From NCBI GenBank assembly GCA_000063525.1, contig CT978603.1, positions 429,105 through 493,104 of the forward strand: a DNA stretch of 64,000 bases, read 5' to 3'. Position 1 is the stretch's first letter. Every line of letters starts with the position of its first letter. The notes under the pieces are model-generated. The model searched no databases. It was not told where the DNA came from and saw only the letters and a list, made by a program, of their open reading frames with translations. This document shows positions 40,456-47,345 of this stretch, piece after piece. Position numbers and translations under genes: made by a program. This DNA comes from Synechococcus sp. RCC307. Its GTDB lineage: Bacteria > Cyanobacteriota > Cyanobacteriia > PCC-6307 > Cyanobiaceae.

Positions 40456-40827
40456 ATGCTTACCGGCGAAGAGCTCCTCGCAAAAGTCAAAGAAATGGGA
40501 GGAGCTAGCAAGTCTGAAGTTGTCAAGGCTTGTGGCTACGTCTCGCAAAAGAAAGATGGGTCTGACCGACTCAACTTCACCGCTTTTTACGAGGCACTGC
40601 TCGAAGCCAAGGGCGTTGGTATTGGCTCTGGCGGCGGCGTTGGCAAAGGCGGCCGTAAGCTCTCCTACAAAGCTGTTGTGCAGGGCAACGGCAACCTGCT
40701 GGTTGGTAAGGCTTACACCGCTCTGTTGAATCTTGTTCCTGGCGATGAGTTTGAGATCAAGCTCTCCAAGAAAAAGGGTGTGACCCTCGTTCCCAAAGGC
40801 GAGGAAGAGGAAACTGACGAGGGTTGA
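40456..40827 (+). CDS. cyAbrB-type transcriptional regulator
   Basis: A 123-residue protein of the cyanobacterial AbrB family, DNA-binding regulators of carbon/nitrogen balance and light acclimation. The N-terminal helical region MLTGEELLAKVKEMGGASKSEVVKACGYVS and the C-terminal swapped-hairpin AbrB domain (LVGKAYTALLNLVPGDEFEIKLSKKKGVTLV) are both present. A strong promoter precedes it and a strong terminator follows 44 nt after the stop. Confidence 0.92.
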   Translation: MLTGEELLAKVKEMGGASKSEVVKACGYVSQKKDGSDRLNFTAFYEALLEAKGVGIGSGGGVGKGGRKLSYKAVVQGNGNLLVGKAYTALLNLVPGDEFEIKLSKKKGVTLVPKGEEEETDEG

Positions 40828-40870
40828 TCGCTCGTTATTGATCGTCTCTGAGCCTTGTTGCTTGCTCTCA

Positions 40871-40895
40871 GCCCCTGCTCTGGCAGGGGCTTTTT
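40871..40895 (+). terminator. Strong rho-independent terminator of cyAbrB
   Basis: GCCCCTGC (40871-40878) pairs perfectly with GCAGGGGC (40883-40890), 4-nt loop, followed by TTTTT. Confidence 0.9.
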
Positions 40896-40905
40896 GCTGT
40901 CAGGA

Positions 40906-41037
40906 GATTGGGTTTGGCTGGTAACGAATCCAATCGTTTGATGTTCAAGGCCAAGCCCAATCTGCAAACTGCAATTGTCCCTACTGGGGACTGCATGAGT
41001 GCGTGGGGATGTGGGTGGTTCCTGTCCCCATTTTTTT
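40906..41037 (+). ncRNA. Candidate structured non-coding RNA with own terminator
   Basis: Three consecutive folds lie between the cyAbrB terminator and the next gene. GATTGGGTTTGGC (40906-40918) pairs with GCCAAGCCCAATC (40950-40962) with a single G-U. GTCCC/GGGAC (40977-40991), extended by TGCA/TGCA, forms a second hairpin. TGGGGA/TCCCCA (41004-41030) plus T7 (41031-41037) is a terminator. No plausible protein is encoded. Expression is not proven; it may also be a processed 3' UTR. Confidence 0.55.
41004..41037 (+). terminator. Rho-independent terminator of the candidate ncRNA
   Basis: TGGGGA (41004-41009) pairs with TCCCCA (41025-41030), 15-nt loop, followed by seven T residues. It is the second plus-strand terminator within 170 nt of the cyAbrB stop. 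Confidence 0.7.
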
Positions 41038-41045
41038 ATGGCCGC

Positions 41046-41294
41046 TCACATGCGGCTCAGTTCATCTTGGATTTCCTGCTCGGTGATGGCTTTCTCGGGA
41101 TGATCAAAGCGCCATTGCTCCCAGGCCAAGCTCAAGCCCCAGAACACAATCACCCAGATCGGCCAGAAATAGCCGCCGCCTGAAAGCCCCCACACCAGCA
41201 GCAGGATGAGGTTGACGAACAAATAGACCTGCCACTGCTTATTGAGCTTTTTTCTTTTTCTGATTCGTCTGATCGCAACGTCTTTGGAATCCAT
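41046..41294 (-). CDS. 2TM domain-containing protein
   Basis: An 82-residue protein with a basic N-terminus (RRIRKRKKLNKQWQ), two membrane helices (VYLFVNLILLLVWGLSG and WPIWVIVFWGLSLAW) and an acidic tail, the layout of the 2TM domain family often found near histidine kinases. Function unknown. Confidence 0.78.
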   Translation of the reverse strand: MDSKDVAIRRIRKRKKLNKQWQVYLFVNLILLLVWGLSGGGYFWPIWVIVFWGLSLAWEQWRFDHPEKAITEQEIQDELSRM

Positions 41295-41343
41295 GCCGTG
41301 GGCGCTTGGGCTCTTCTAGAGGTAGACAAGCCAAGCCGCTGTG

Positions 41344-41544
41344 TCACTCCAGCGTTGTGCAGAAGCGGTGAGCGATGTTGAGTTCTTCCTGAGTGATCTC
41401 GCCCCCGGCTGGTGTGACGTTGCCTGAGGGCCCGCCGCGACTGAGGAAAACGTCCTGGCCGAGTTGGGTGGCCATGCACGCGCGCACCTCGGCTGGGGGT
41501 GTCACGGGCATTGGCACACCAAAGAAAGGATCCATTACCCGCAT
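41344..41544 (-). CDS. Small hypothetical protein (66 aa)
   Basis: From ATG 41544: MRVMDPFFGVPMPVTPPAEVRACMATQLGQDVFLSRGG, then GNVTPAGGEITQEELNIAHRFC. Two cysteines. The longer open frame to 41787 is not protein-like. Not recognised. Confidence 0.55.
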   Translation of the reverse strand: MRVMDPFFGVPMPVTPPAEVRACMATQLGQDVFLSRGGPSGNVTPAGGEITQEELNIAHRFCTTLE

Positions 41545-41652
41545 TGATTCGTCCTGGAGATTATCCAGCGGTTGACCGCTTCGTTGACCAATCAATTTGG
41601 AACGGTTGGTTCCGCTGGATCGATAAGGTCCAGTGGCGGATGGCAGGCTCCG

Positions 41653-41817
41653 ATGGACTGGAATGACGATGCTTTGGCAGCCCTGAAGAAGGACGTCCCC
41701 TTTTTTGTGAGGCCAGCAGTGCGCCGGCGTGTGGAGTCCATGGCTGCTGAGGAGAACCGACCATCCATCGACCTGAGCTTCTATCAACAGGCCAAAGCCA
41801 GCATGGGGCCGAAGTGA
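41653..41817 (+). CDS. Stand-alone PCP_red domain protein (54 aa)
   Basis: MDWNDDALAALKKDVPFFVRPAVRRRVESMAAEE matches the C-terminal PCP_red module of light-independent protochlorophyllide reductase subunit B (pattern W-x4-A-x2-L-x2-VPFFVR-x3-R). Here it stands alone. Small PCP_red proteins occur in cyanobacteria; their role is not known to me. Its stop overlaps the next start (GTGA). Confidence 0.72.
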   Translation: MDWNDDALAALKKDVPFFVRPAVRRRVESMAAEENRPSIDLSFYQQAKASMGPK

Positions 41818-42302
41818 ATCAGCGCAGGTTTTTCCTCAAAGATCTGAACTGTTTGGCCCCAATGATCAAGGCAGGGGCTGGTTTGCTGGCTTGCTCAGTT
41901 GGGCTTTTGACATCAACGCCTGCGCAGGCCACCAGCCTTCACCCCTGCGGCAGTATTCGGATTGCTAACACCACCTTCTGCTTTCTTGATGCCAATGGCG
42001 ATGGGCGGTACCAAGAGGGTGAGGAGGAGTTTTGCCTTGATGGTTGGCTGACCCGCGGAGGACTTCGTTGCCGCGGTGAAGGGGTCAAGGCAACGCCCGG
42101 TTCTCAAGCCTCAGTAATCACGATTCGCGTGCTCACCAGTTGGGATGAATCGTGTCCTGGCTCCATGAGTGTTGATCAAATTAACCATCACTTGCGCAAT
42201 GGCTACCGCATCGTGGGGACGAAGACCCAGACCGAGATGATCTCGACCACTGGCCAACCCATCGCCTGTTCGTATACGACCTATTCACTCCAACAACGTT
42301 GA
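41814..42302 (+). CDS. Exported EF-hand-like hypothetical protein
   Basis: GTG 41814 overlaps the previous stop by four bases. A hydrophobic export segment (AGAGLLACSVGLLTSTPAQA) precedes a cysteine-rich mature part. The segment FLDANGDGRYQEGEEEF is a complete EF-hand/dockerin-type calcium loop (D, N, D, G and E at positions 1, 3, 5, 6 and 12). ATG 41862 is an alternative start. Family not recognised. Confidence 0.65.
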   Translation: MNQRRFFLKDLNCLAPMIKAGAGLLACSVGLLTSTPAQATSLHPCGSIRIANTTFCFLDANGDGRYQEGEEEFCLDGWLTRGGLRCRGEGVKATPGSQASVITIRVLTSWDESCPGSMSVDQINHHLRNGYRIVGTKTQTEMISTTGQPIACSYTTYSLQQR

Positions 42303-42347
42303 TGGTCTGCTGCTGCACAGTGGATTGAGTCCATGGGCAAAGCGCTA

Positions 42348-42650
42348 ATGAGGCCTCTTGTGATTGCTTTCACCACGGTTCTCAGCGCAGCACCGGCTCA
42401 GGCTGAAATTGTTCAAGCCTGGTGCTCATTGATGTGGCGGGATGGTCGTGCACAGATCGAACAAGGCCCTTGCGACTTCCGGCAAGCGTTTGGCAACGTT
42501 CAGGTTTGGATGGGCGAGCGCTGGGCGTTTGACTTTCCAGCGGATGGTCAGGGCCGCTACTACACCCGCAGAAACCGCAACGACTTCATCCGTTTTGAGC
42601 GTGGTGGCTACATCCTCACGGTGTTCCAGGGCGGTCAGCCAGCTAGGTAA
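42348..42650 (+). CDS. Exported protein of the local WCxL paralog family
   Basis: A signal peptide (MRPLVIAFTTVLSAAPAQA) precedes a 78-residue mature domain with WCSLMWRDGRAQ, GPCDFRQAFGNVQVW, GRYYTRRNRNDFIRFERGGYILTVFQ. This is the same residue order as the lipoprotein at 27832-28161. Start 42333 adds five residues. Function unknown. Confidence 0.7.
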   Translation: MRPLVIAFTTVLSAAPAQAEIVQAWCSLMWRDGRAQIEQGPCDFRQAFGNVQVWMGERWAFDFPADGQGRYYTRRNRNDFIRFERGGYILTVFQGGQPAR

Positions 42651-42666
42651 CCCGGCGTTTGGTGAA

Positions 42667-42697
42667 TAAAAAACGCCCTGGAGACTCACCCAGGGCG
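42667..42697 (-). terminator. Rho-independent terminator of the DUF2973 gene
   Basis: CGCCCTGG (42674-42681) and CCAGGGCG (42690-42697) pair perfectly. The A-run at 42667-42673 supplies the U-tract on the minus strand. It lies about 125 nt beyond the DUF2973 stop. Confidence 0.75.
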
Positions 42698-42820
42698 TCA
42701 GTTGCTTCGTCCGATCGGCTGCTTGCTTCCGATCTGCTCAACGTTCTAAAGCGGTTTGGCGCCCTACTGGCGGCAACTCATCCAGGTTTCAGAAGCCATT
42801 CACCAGAGCAGCGGCGTCTT

Positions 42821-43078
42821 TCAATAACCGGGTTGAGCGCCTGGCGAGGTGAAGGGGCCATCGGAGACGTTGTCGAAGCTGACGGTGAGCAGCTCGTCTT
42901 TGATCAGCTCCCCATTTCCATCTAGGAGTTCTGGGTGAATGGTTTTCAGGCCGGTGCGATCACGCATCAGGTTGTTGGCCCTCGGTTGTTGGCTCCTGGC
43001 GCTCCAGCCTTGGCGCATTTGCATGAAGGCGCAGCCCAGCAGGACAAAAAAGGCGATCCCGTACAAAACAGCGAACAT
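42821..43078 (-). CDS. DUF2973 family membrane protein
   Basis: An 85-residue protein starting MFAVLYGIAFFVLLGCAFMQM (membrane helix), then the conserved HPELLDGNGELIKDELLTVSF segment and SPG end of DUF2973, a cyanobacterial family of unknown function. ATG 43090 is four codons longer. Confidence 0.72.
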   Translation of the reverse strand: MFAVLYGIAFFVLLGCAFMQMRQGWSARSQQPRANNLMRDRTGLKTIHPELLDGNGELIKDELLTVSFDNVSDGPFTSPGAQPGY

Positions 43079-43159
43079 CTCAACCAGCACGAATGCATCA
43101 ATGCTGCCGCGACCAATCAGCCGCTGTGGTTCGGTTTACCCCTTCAAGGATGAAACGCC

Positions 43160-43588
43160 TTAGGGGGCTTTCTTTTGGACTGCCCGCAGGAGCCGGCGCC
43201 ATCTCGACTGCTTGGGCGGCAACTCAGCCGGCCTGGCTTCCTCTTGCGTTGGCTCCACAACTCGGATCGTGAGGGATAGCGATGAGGTTTCAGCTGGTGT
43301 CCTTTGCTCAGGCGGGGGCTCGGGCTGCGTGTTGGTTGGTGGCTCAGTTTCTTGCTTTGGTTCGGGTCGGATGTCGGTTGGTGGCTCGGGTTCTTGGTTT
43401 GGCTCGGGTGCAGCAAAAGAAGGCTTAACTCCGGTCGCCCCTGGCCATGAGCCGTTCAGCAGGTAGCCCCGCACCATGGGGCTTGGGTGGGCACTGGTGA
43501 GAGCCGCCAACGCCGGTGGTGGCAGTGCATTCCACGGCCCAGCCTTGGCCTTTGAGCGCGGCGCCAGCATCCATGGCTTAAAGCGCAT
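43160..43588 (-). CDS. Proline/glutamate-repeat hypothetical protein
   Basis: About 142 residues from ATG 43588. A basic N-terminus (MRFKPWMLAPRSKAKAGPW), then a low-complexity repeat of roughly 12-13 residues built on EP-x-QE-x-EPPT and PEPPPEQ, then a basic end RWRRLLRAVQKK. The repeat is also visible in DNA as diverged copies of a GGCTCGGGTTCTT-type unit near 43,316-43,410. Repeat number may vary between strains. Function unknown. Confidence 0.6.
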   Translation of the reverse strand: MRFKPWMLAPRSKAKAGPWNALPPPALAALTSAHPSPMVRGYLLNGSWPGATGVKPSFAAPEPNQEPEPPTDIRPEPKQETEPPTNTQPEPPPEQRTPAETSSLSLTIRVVEPTQEEARPAELPPKQSRWRRLLRAVQKKAP

Positions 43589-44172
43589 TGAGCGACTATC
43601 CAGTACTGAGTTCAAAAGCTAGGTCTTCCGTTCTGTGTTTCTTGATGCACGCTGCTGTGACCGACGCCCCCTATTGGATCACCCAGCGCCTGTCATGTGG
43701 CCTTAAGCCTGAGCCGCAAGACCTTCGAGGGCGCCGAGGCGTCTCAGGCTGAGATGCGGATGCGCTCGTGACACAAGCAGGAGCGTCCTGCGGCGAGTCT
43801 CGCTTTGGACTTCTGCGACGAGATTGAAGGGGTAGCCCGATGGGCAACACCCTCACACCAACCATTTGGCTCCGTGCACAGACGGGGCCTTTTTTATTGG
43901 GAAGGCTCTCCCCGGCACTTCGAAGCTGGGGGTTTTGATGGCCCGCCACGCAGCCATCAATGCCAGGGGTGGCGCTCAGCTGAATAGCTGCCAGCACCAG
44001 CGCCGTGGTCACCAGCACCAGGCCGAAATCCACCCGCCAGTTGGGCCGGCTCAATCCGACACAGCTCATAGTCAGCGAGCTGTTCAGTCCTGGGCTCAAC
44101 ACGAGCTGGTGTGGTGAGTCACCCCTCTATTCCGCCTTTTGCTGAGAGGATCACGCGACTTGATTTGATCTC
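43589..44172. other. Stretch without a confident gene
   Basis: It holds a possible minus-strand frame (44069-43671, one hydrophobic segment, low confidence), a 35-codon plus frame at 43645, and a plus-strand CCGT/ACGG hairpin followed by GGCCTTTTTT near 43,870-43,895 that looks like a terminator. None is strong enough for a separate call. Confidence 0.35.
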
Positions 44173-44472
44173 GTGGCCGCCAAGTACCTCAATAACGTCC
44201 GCGTGCGCTGCAAGGAGGGCTGCGAAGAGAAGTTCATCGCCGAGACAGAGCAATGGGTGAACCCTGAGGGGATGCTCGATGCCTACTGGGCCAAGACAGG
44301 AGAACGCAGCTATTGCTTTGTAGGCCTATGGGAAAGCGAAGAGAAGCTGGTGGCGGCCCGTCCGCTGATGATCGAACACCTGAACAAGGTCCGTGATTTC
44401 TTTGAGGAGATCTCGCCTGAGCTTGGTGTCACGGATCCAGTTTCAGGATCCGTGGTGACGCATAAAAGCTGA
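44173..44472 (+). CDS. ABM-like (antibiotic biosynthesis monooxygenase fold) protein
   Basis: A 99-residue protein from GTG 44173. NNVRVRCKEGCEEKFIAET, the SYCFVGLWESEEKLVAARP strand-helix and LNKVRDFFEEIS helix resemble the dimeric ferredoxin-like ABM fold. Such proteins include haem-degrading enzymes and quinol monooxygenases; no active-site signature is clear, so function is open. Confidence 0.6.
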   Translation: MAAKYLNNVRVRCKEGCEEKFIAETEQWVNPEGMLDAYWAKTGERSYCFVGLWESEEKLVAARPLMIEHLNKVRDFFEEISPELGVTDPVSGSVVTHKS

Positions 44473-44661
44473 TTGCTGAAAAGGCTGCCGTTGAAGCCAG
44501 AAGCAAGCAAGACCAGCTTTAGCCACTACTTTGCGGGGGCTTTTTGATGTGATGCGTTTAGAGGGCTTAGGAGACTCTCATCGACGAATCAGAAAAATAG
44601 GCTGGAAAGCATGCAGGCTTTTTGGCCAAGCTTTTGCGGCCTTCACAAGCGGGCTAATCCA

Positions 44662-44796
44662 ATGACCAATTACCAAAAAACCGTGGCAGCCGTATTGGCT
44701 GCTCTAGCCGCTGTGTCTTATGTAGCGGCCATACCCACAGAATCAGGAATAACAAACGTCGGTTCGTCCGCGTCATTTCTGAGACGTGGTGCTTGA
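44662..44796 (+). CDS. Small possible exported protein (44 aa)
   Basis: MTNYQKTVAAVLAALAAVSYVAAIPTE looks like a signal or anchor segment, followed by 17 residues ending FLRRGA. Weakly supported. Confidence 0.4.
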   Translation: MTNYQKTVAAVLAALAAVSYVAAIPTESGITNVGSSASFLRRGA

Positions 44797-44896
44797 TCTC
44801 AGTTGCCACTGCTTGGGCGGGGGCAATTCCCCCGATTGGGGGAAGCGGTGAACCATCGATTGCAGCGACGGTAGGGGTGTCGAAAGAGAGCAAGCA

Positions 44897-45073
44897 ATGA
44901 CAGAGCCATCGACTCCGAAACCGAAGAAGAAAGGCCTCGGCTTTTTCTATGCAGTTGGCACTGGCTTCCTGGTGCTCTTGGTCTTCGCATCAACGGCATA
45001 CAGCGAGAGGGAGTCCATCAAGCTGATCGACCCCATGCAGAGAGAGCTGGCCGCGCCTATGCCTCAACGCTGA
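44897..45073 (+). CDS. Small single-helix membrane protein (58 aa)
   Basis: A basic N-terminus (TEPSTPKPKKKGLG), one helix (FFYAVGTGFLVLLVFAST) and a charged tail (YSERESIKLIDPMQREL). The stop overlaps the next start (TGATG), so the two are translationally coupled. Confidence 0.6.
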   Translation: MTEPSTPKPKKKGLGFFYAVGTGFLVLLVFASTAYSERESIKLIDPMQRELAAPMPQR

Positions 45074-45303
45074 TGAAAAAGCCCCGTTATTGGCTCTGCT
45101 TCTGGGATGGCCACCAGTCGCGCATCGAGCCAACCAATGCCACCACCCGTGAGGAAGCCATCCGCGAAGGCCTTGAATTTTCGCTGGACCACCTCACTGC
45201 CGTCTTCAGCCAAGAGGCAGGTTTTAGCCACGCCGAAATGGTTGAACTCTCAGCCGTACTGCCGCCATTGGGATTGCCACTGTGGACGCCGCCAGATCAA
45301 TGA
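45073..45303 (+). CDS. Small hypothetical protein (76 aa)
   Basis: MKKPRYWLCFWDGHQSRIEPTNATTREEAIREGLEFSLDHLTAVFSQEAGFSHAEMVELSAVLPPLGLPLW. Aromatic N-terminus, acidic helix, proline-rich end. Coupled to the membrane protein upstream. Not recognised. Confidence 0.62.
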   Translation: MKKPRYWLCFWDGHQSRIEPTNATTREEAIREGLEFSLDHLTAVFSQEAGFSHAEMVELSAVLPPLGLPLWTPPDQ

Positions 45304-45408
45304 TTTTTTCCACAAGATTGTTTTCTGAATAACAATTTTTTTCCACAGACTTGGCTGCTGCCTGAATTGCTCACCACAGGCTGTGGTCAGGATTAATCCC
45401 CAATCAAA

Positions 45409-45591
45409 ATGATGCCTCTGGCTCAGGCGCTGCCCATCATTCCCTTGGCTTCCGGCAGCGACCTGGCTAAAGCCCTGCTCATCAGTGGATTGGTATTCCT
45501 TGCCTTTTTCATCCCGTGGCAATTACGCCGCCGCCATGTCCGCCGCTTTCAGCGCCGCATCTCCATGCGTGAAAGGGATCGGGGTTCTTAG
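45409..45591 (+). CDS. Small membrane protein with basic tail (60 aa)
   Basis: An N-terminal hydrophobic region (DLAKALLISGLVFLAFFIPW) and a strongly basic C-terminus (LRRRHVRRFQRRISMRERDR). Begins at 45409 or 45412. A short hairpin with T6 at about 45643-45665 may terminate it. Confidence 0.55.
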   Translation: MMPLAQALPIIPLASGSDLAKALLISGLVFLAFFIPWQLRRRHVRRFQRRISMRERDRGS

Positions 45592-45666
45592 CTGAAATAC
45601 TCAGCACCAAGCGCGGAACACTGAGAGTTCAATTGAGTTGTGGCGGGTCTTAGGGCCGCTTTTTTC

Positions 45667-45834
45667 TTAGGTGGCTTTGGCGCCCGGCAGCTTGGTGGCA
45701 GTCAGGCCAGGCGTCTCTTTCATGACCCGCTGGGCTTCTTGGAACCCTCTGACCACGCGGCAAACGCCCTGTGGGTCGCAGACCTTGTAGTACTCAAAGC
45801 CATCTGGAGCATCGGTGAGCTTGATCGGACTCAT
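45667..45834 (-). CDS. Small hypothetical protein (55 aa)
   Basis: On the minus strand ATG 45834 opens MSPIKLTDAPDGFEYYKVCDPQGVCRVVRGFQEAQRVMKETPGL, then TATKLPGAKAT. The aromatic/beta start and following helix look like a real small domain; an overlapping longer plus-strand frame has no such pattern. Confidence 0.55.
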   Translation of the reverse strand: MSPIKLTDAPDGFEYYKVCDPQGVCRVVRGFQEAQRVMKETPGLTATKLPGAKAT

Positions 45835-45881
45835 TTCATTGCTCAAGAGCCCCTAACAATGCCCTGACCCAAGGGATAACG

Positions 45882-45906
45882 GCTACCCCTAAATGGGGGC
45901 TTTTTT
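45882..45906 (+). terminator. Rho-independent terminator
   Basis: CCCC (45886-45889) and GGGG (45895-45898), extended by GC/GC, are followed by TTTTTT (45901-45906). No plus-strand gene ends nearby, so its transcript is unknown. Confidence 0.55.
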
Positions 45907-45956
45907 GTGTTCACCAAACGAATTCAATTGAATTGATGAGCCCAGACACAACAAAA

Positions 45957-45983
45957 CCCCAGCTGGTGTGAGGAATGCTGGGG
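45957..45983 (+). promoter_or_regulatory. Hairpin overlapping the ribosome-binding site of a microprotein
   Basis: CCCCAGC (45957-45963) and GCTGGGG (45977-45983) form a perfect 7-bp stem. The 3' arm holds the G-run that would serve as ribosome-binding site for ATG 45986, while AGGA sits in the loop. The same hairpin, read on the minus strand, is followed by TTTTG and could be a terminator; both readings are possible. Confidence 0.45.
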
Positions 45984-45985
45984 CG

Positions 45986-46126
45986 ATGCTGACCCGCGAA
46001 ATTGGCCTGCTACCTGTGCGGGTTCAACTCAATCAATCAACACCTGAAGGCCAATGGTGTATCCAGCTGTACCGTCTAGAAGAGACAGTAATTAGTACCT
46101 ATCAGACACAACAAAGTCTCGACTGA
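45986..46126 (+). CDS. Small hypothetical protein (46 aa)
   Basis: MLTREIGLLPVRVQLNQSTPEGQWCIQLYRLEETVISTYQTQQSLD, a beta-hairpin-like pattern with amphipathic alternation. The start is 3 nt past the hairpin stem. A 13-nt repeat (CAGACACAACAAA) occurs both upstream (45943) and in its 3' end (46103). Confidence 0.5.
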   Translation: MLTREIGLLPVRVQLNQSTPEGQWCIQLYRLEETVISTYQTQQSLD

Positions 46127-46146
46127 CTGACGTGCCCGCCGAGACG

Positions 46147-46260
46147 ATGCTGCCCTTAGGGACGGAAAACCCCTTGGAACAGATTCAACTTTGCAAAGAT
46201 GGAACTGTGATTCTGTATTCGTCTGTACCGTCTGGCACGGACAGTCATTGGTTCCTGTAA
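46147..46260 (+). CDS. Small hypothetical protein (37 aa)
   Basis: From ATG 46147 (or GTG 46132): MLPLGTENPLEQIQLCKDGTVILYSSVPSGTDSHWFL. Alternating hydrophobic residues suggest strands. Lies 20 nt after the previous microprotein on the same strand. Weak to moderate. Confidence 0.4.
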   Translation: MLPLGTENPLEQIQLCKDGTVILYSSVPSGTDSHWFL

Positions 46261-46368
46261 CGGATTATCTGCATTGCGCTTTCTATTACGGATCATCCGT
46301 GACATCTGCTTCAGTGCTGTCGCCAAGTCAATCGCCTAAAACCAGTTCTGGCCAAGCTTCCCAGTGGC
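46261..46368. other. Short spacer with a palindrome
   Basis: ACGGAT-C-ATCCGT at 46288-46300 is a perfect palindrome. No gene seen. Confidence 0.35.
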
Positions 46369-47211
46369 TCAGCACCTTGGTAGTGGCGAAGTGGTGCAAC
46401 GGGCCTGTGATGCTGTGAAGACGAACGACTTTCCCACTAACCCGCTTCTGCTTTGTTTCCTTGCCGAAGCCAAAGATGCACAGAATTGCCTGCACAACGC
46501 CGATAGGACAGCTGAAGCTGAGTGTCTTCTGCTTGGGTATCGCTTGGCACAGGAATCTTCCATCACCAGTCGATGTGAAAGCTTCACCCAGGCGTCGTTG
46601 GCACTAAACCAGTCCTTGCTGGTGAGTAAATCTGCGGCACAGGCTTCGGTAGTCAGTTGTTTTATCCAATGCAGCTGTAGATGCAATTTGGCAATGCGCA
46701 CTCGGTCTAGGACGTAAGCGTCCCCTAATTGTTTTAACCGGCCATGAGTAAACAAGCCAAGCGCGGTCGTGTTGTCGTACAGCAGCCGATTCCTCAAAGC
46801 GGGGAACGCGTTGCCTATGTCGAGTACATGTTGGGTGGTCAATTCCGCAGGGACGATATTGAAGCGATTGCAGATTTGGTCTTTCTTCCTGGTTGCGGCA
46901 CTCGCTTCCGGTGACTGATCGTCTGAGGGTGGAGAAGCGTCTGCCACGCGGCCCGCTTCTCTTTCGTTGGCGGCGTCCGTCTGGGCCTTCTGTGTTGAAC
47001 ACCGCTGGCGCTCCAGCGTGGTGGCTTCGCGTTCGATTGGCTGGACCGAATAGCCCTCTCGTGCGTAAGCGGCTGCAATCAGATGGCGATCGTGGCGGGC
47101 CTGAAGGTTCTGACGGGCGTACACCTGACACCCATCGATGAACCAAGGGTTGTCGTCTAAGACCGTCCTTTCTCGACGGGACAGTTGCGGCAGGCCATCT
47201 GTCGGCGGCAT
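46369..47211 (-). CDS. Orphan hypothetical protein near tRNA-Arg (280 aa)
   Basis: A long frame with a charged, partly low-complexity middle (TQKAQTDAANEREAGRVADASPPSDDQSPEAS) and a more structured C-terminal half (FNIVPAELTTQHVLDIGNAFPALRNRLLYDNTTALGLFTHGRLKQLG, LHLQLHWIKQL). I recognise no family; it could be a decayed recombinase or island gene. Its first 55 nt overlap a small same-strand frame, so the true start may be later. An opposite-strand frame at 46364-46717 overlaps it. Confidence 0.5.
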   Translation of the reverse strand: MPPTDGLPQLSRRERTVLDDNPWFIDGCQVYARQNLQARHDRHLIAAAYAREGYSVQPIEREATTLERQRCSTQKAQTDAANEREAGRVADASPPSDDQSPEASAATRKKDQICNRFNIVPAELTTQHVLDIGNAFPALRNRLLYDNTTALGLFTHGRLKQLGDAYVLDRVRIAKLHLQLHWIKQLTTEACAADLLTSKDWFSANDAWVKLSHRLVMEDSCAKRYPSRRHSASAVLSALCRQFCASLASARKQSRSGLVGKSFVFTASQARCTTSPLPRC

Positions 47212-47294
47212 TTCACCACCGACAGATGGCCTCCGCTGTCAACGGTCACTTCGTCGAAATGGTTCAGCAGGTTGATGGACTCGCCAGCCGCCAT
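47157..47294 (-). CDS. Small cysteine-containing ORF over the inverted repeat (45 aa)
   Basis: ATG 47294: MAAGESINLLNHFDEVTVDSGG, then HLSVVKCRRQMACRNCPVEKGRS. Three cysteines, two as CxxC. It runs into the orphan gene in another frame, so a frameshift joining the two is possible. The perfect inverted repeat at 47192-47232 lies inside it. Confidence 0.4.
   Translation of the reverse strand: MAAGESINLLNHFDEVTVDSGGHLSVVKCRRQMACRNCPVEKGRS
47192..47232. repeat. Perfect 14-bp inverted repeat with 13-nt loop
   Basis: AGGCCATCTGTCGG (47192-47205) and CCGACAGATGGCCT (47219-47232) are exact reverse complements around a 13-nt spacer. It is about 115 nt from the 3' end of tRNA-Arg. No T-tract follows, so it is not a normal terminator. 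Confidence 0.8.
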
Positions 47295-47345
47295 CACTGG
47301 GGAGACGAAAGACGCCTTCAGTTGCCCTGCTTTGGTTTTGCTTGA

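Noticed and set aside
43645-43752. 35-codon plus-strand frame MHAAVTDAPYWITQRL
   Set aside because: No ribosome-binding site and no recognisable pattern; not separable from chance.
43671-44069. Minus-strand frame with one hydrophobic segment
   Set aside because: Only the first 45 residues look protein-like; the rest is Arg/Ser/Pro-rich and typical of chance frames.
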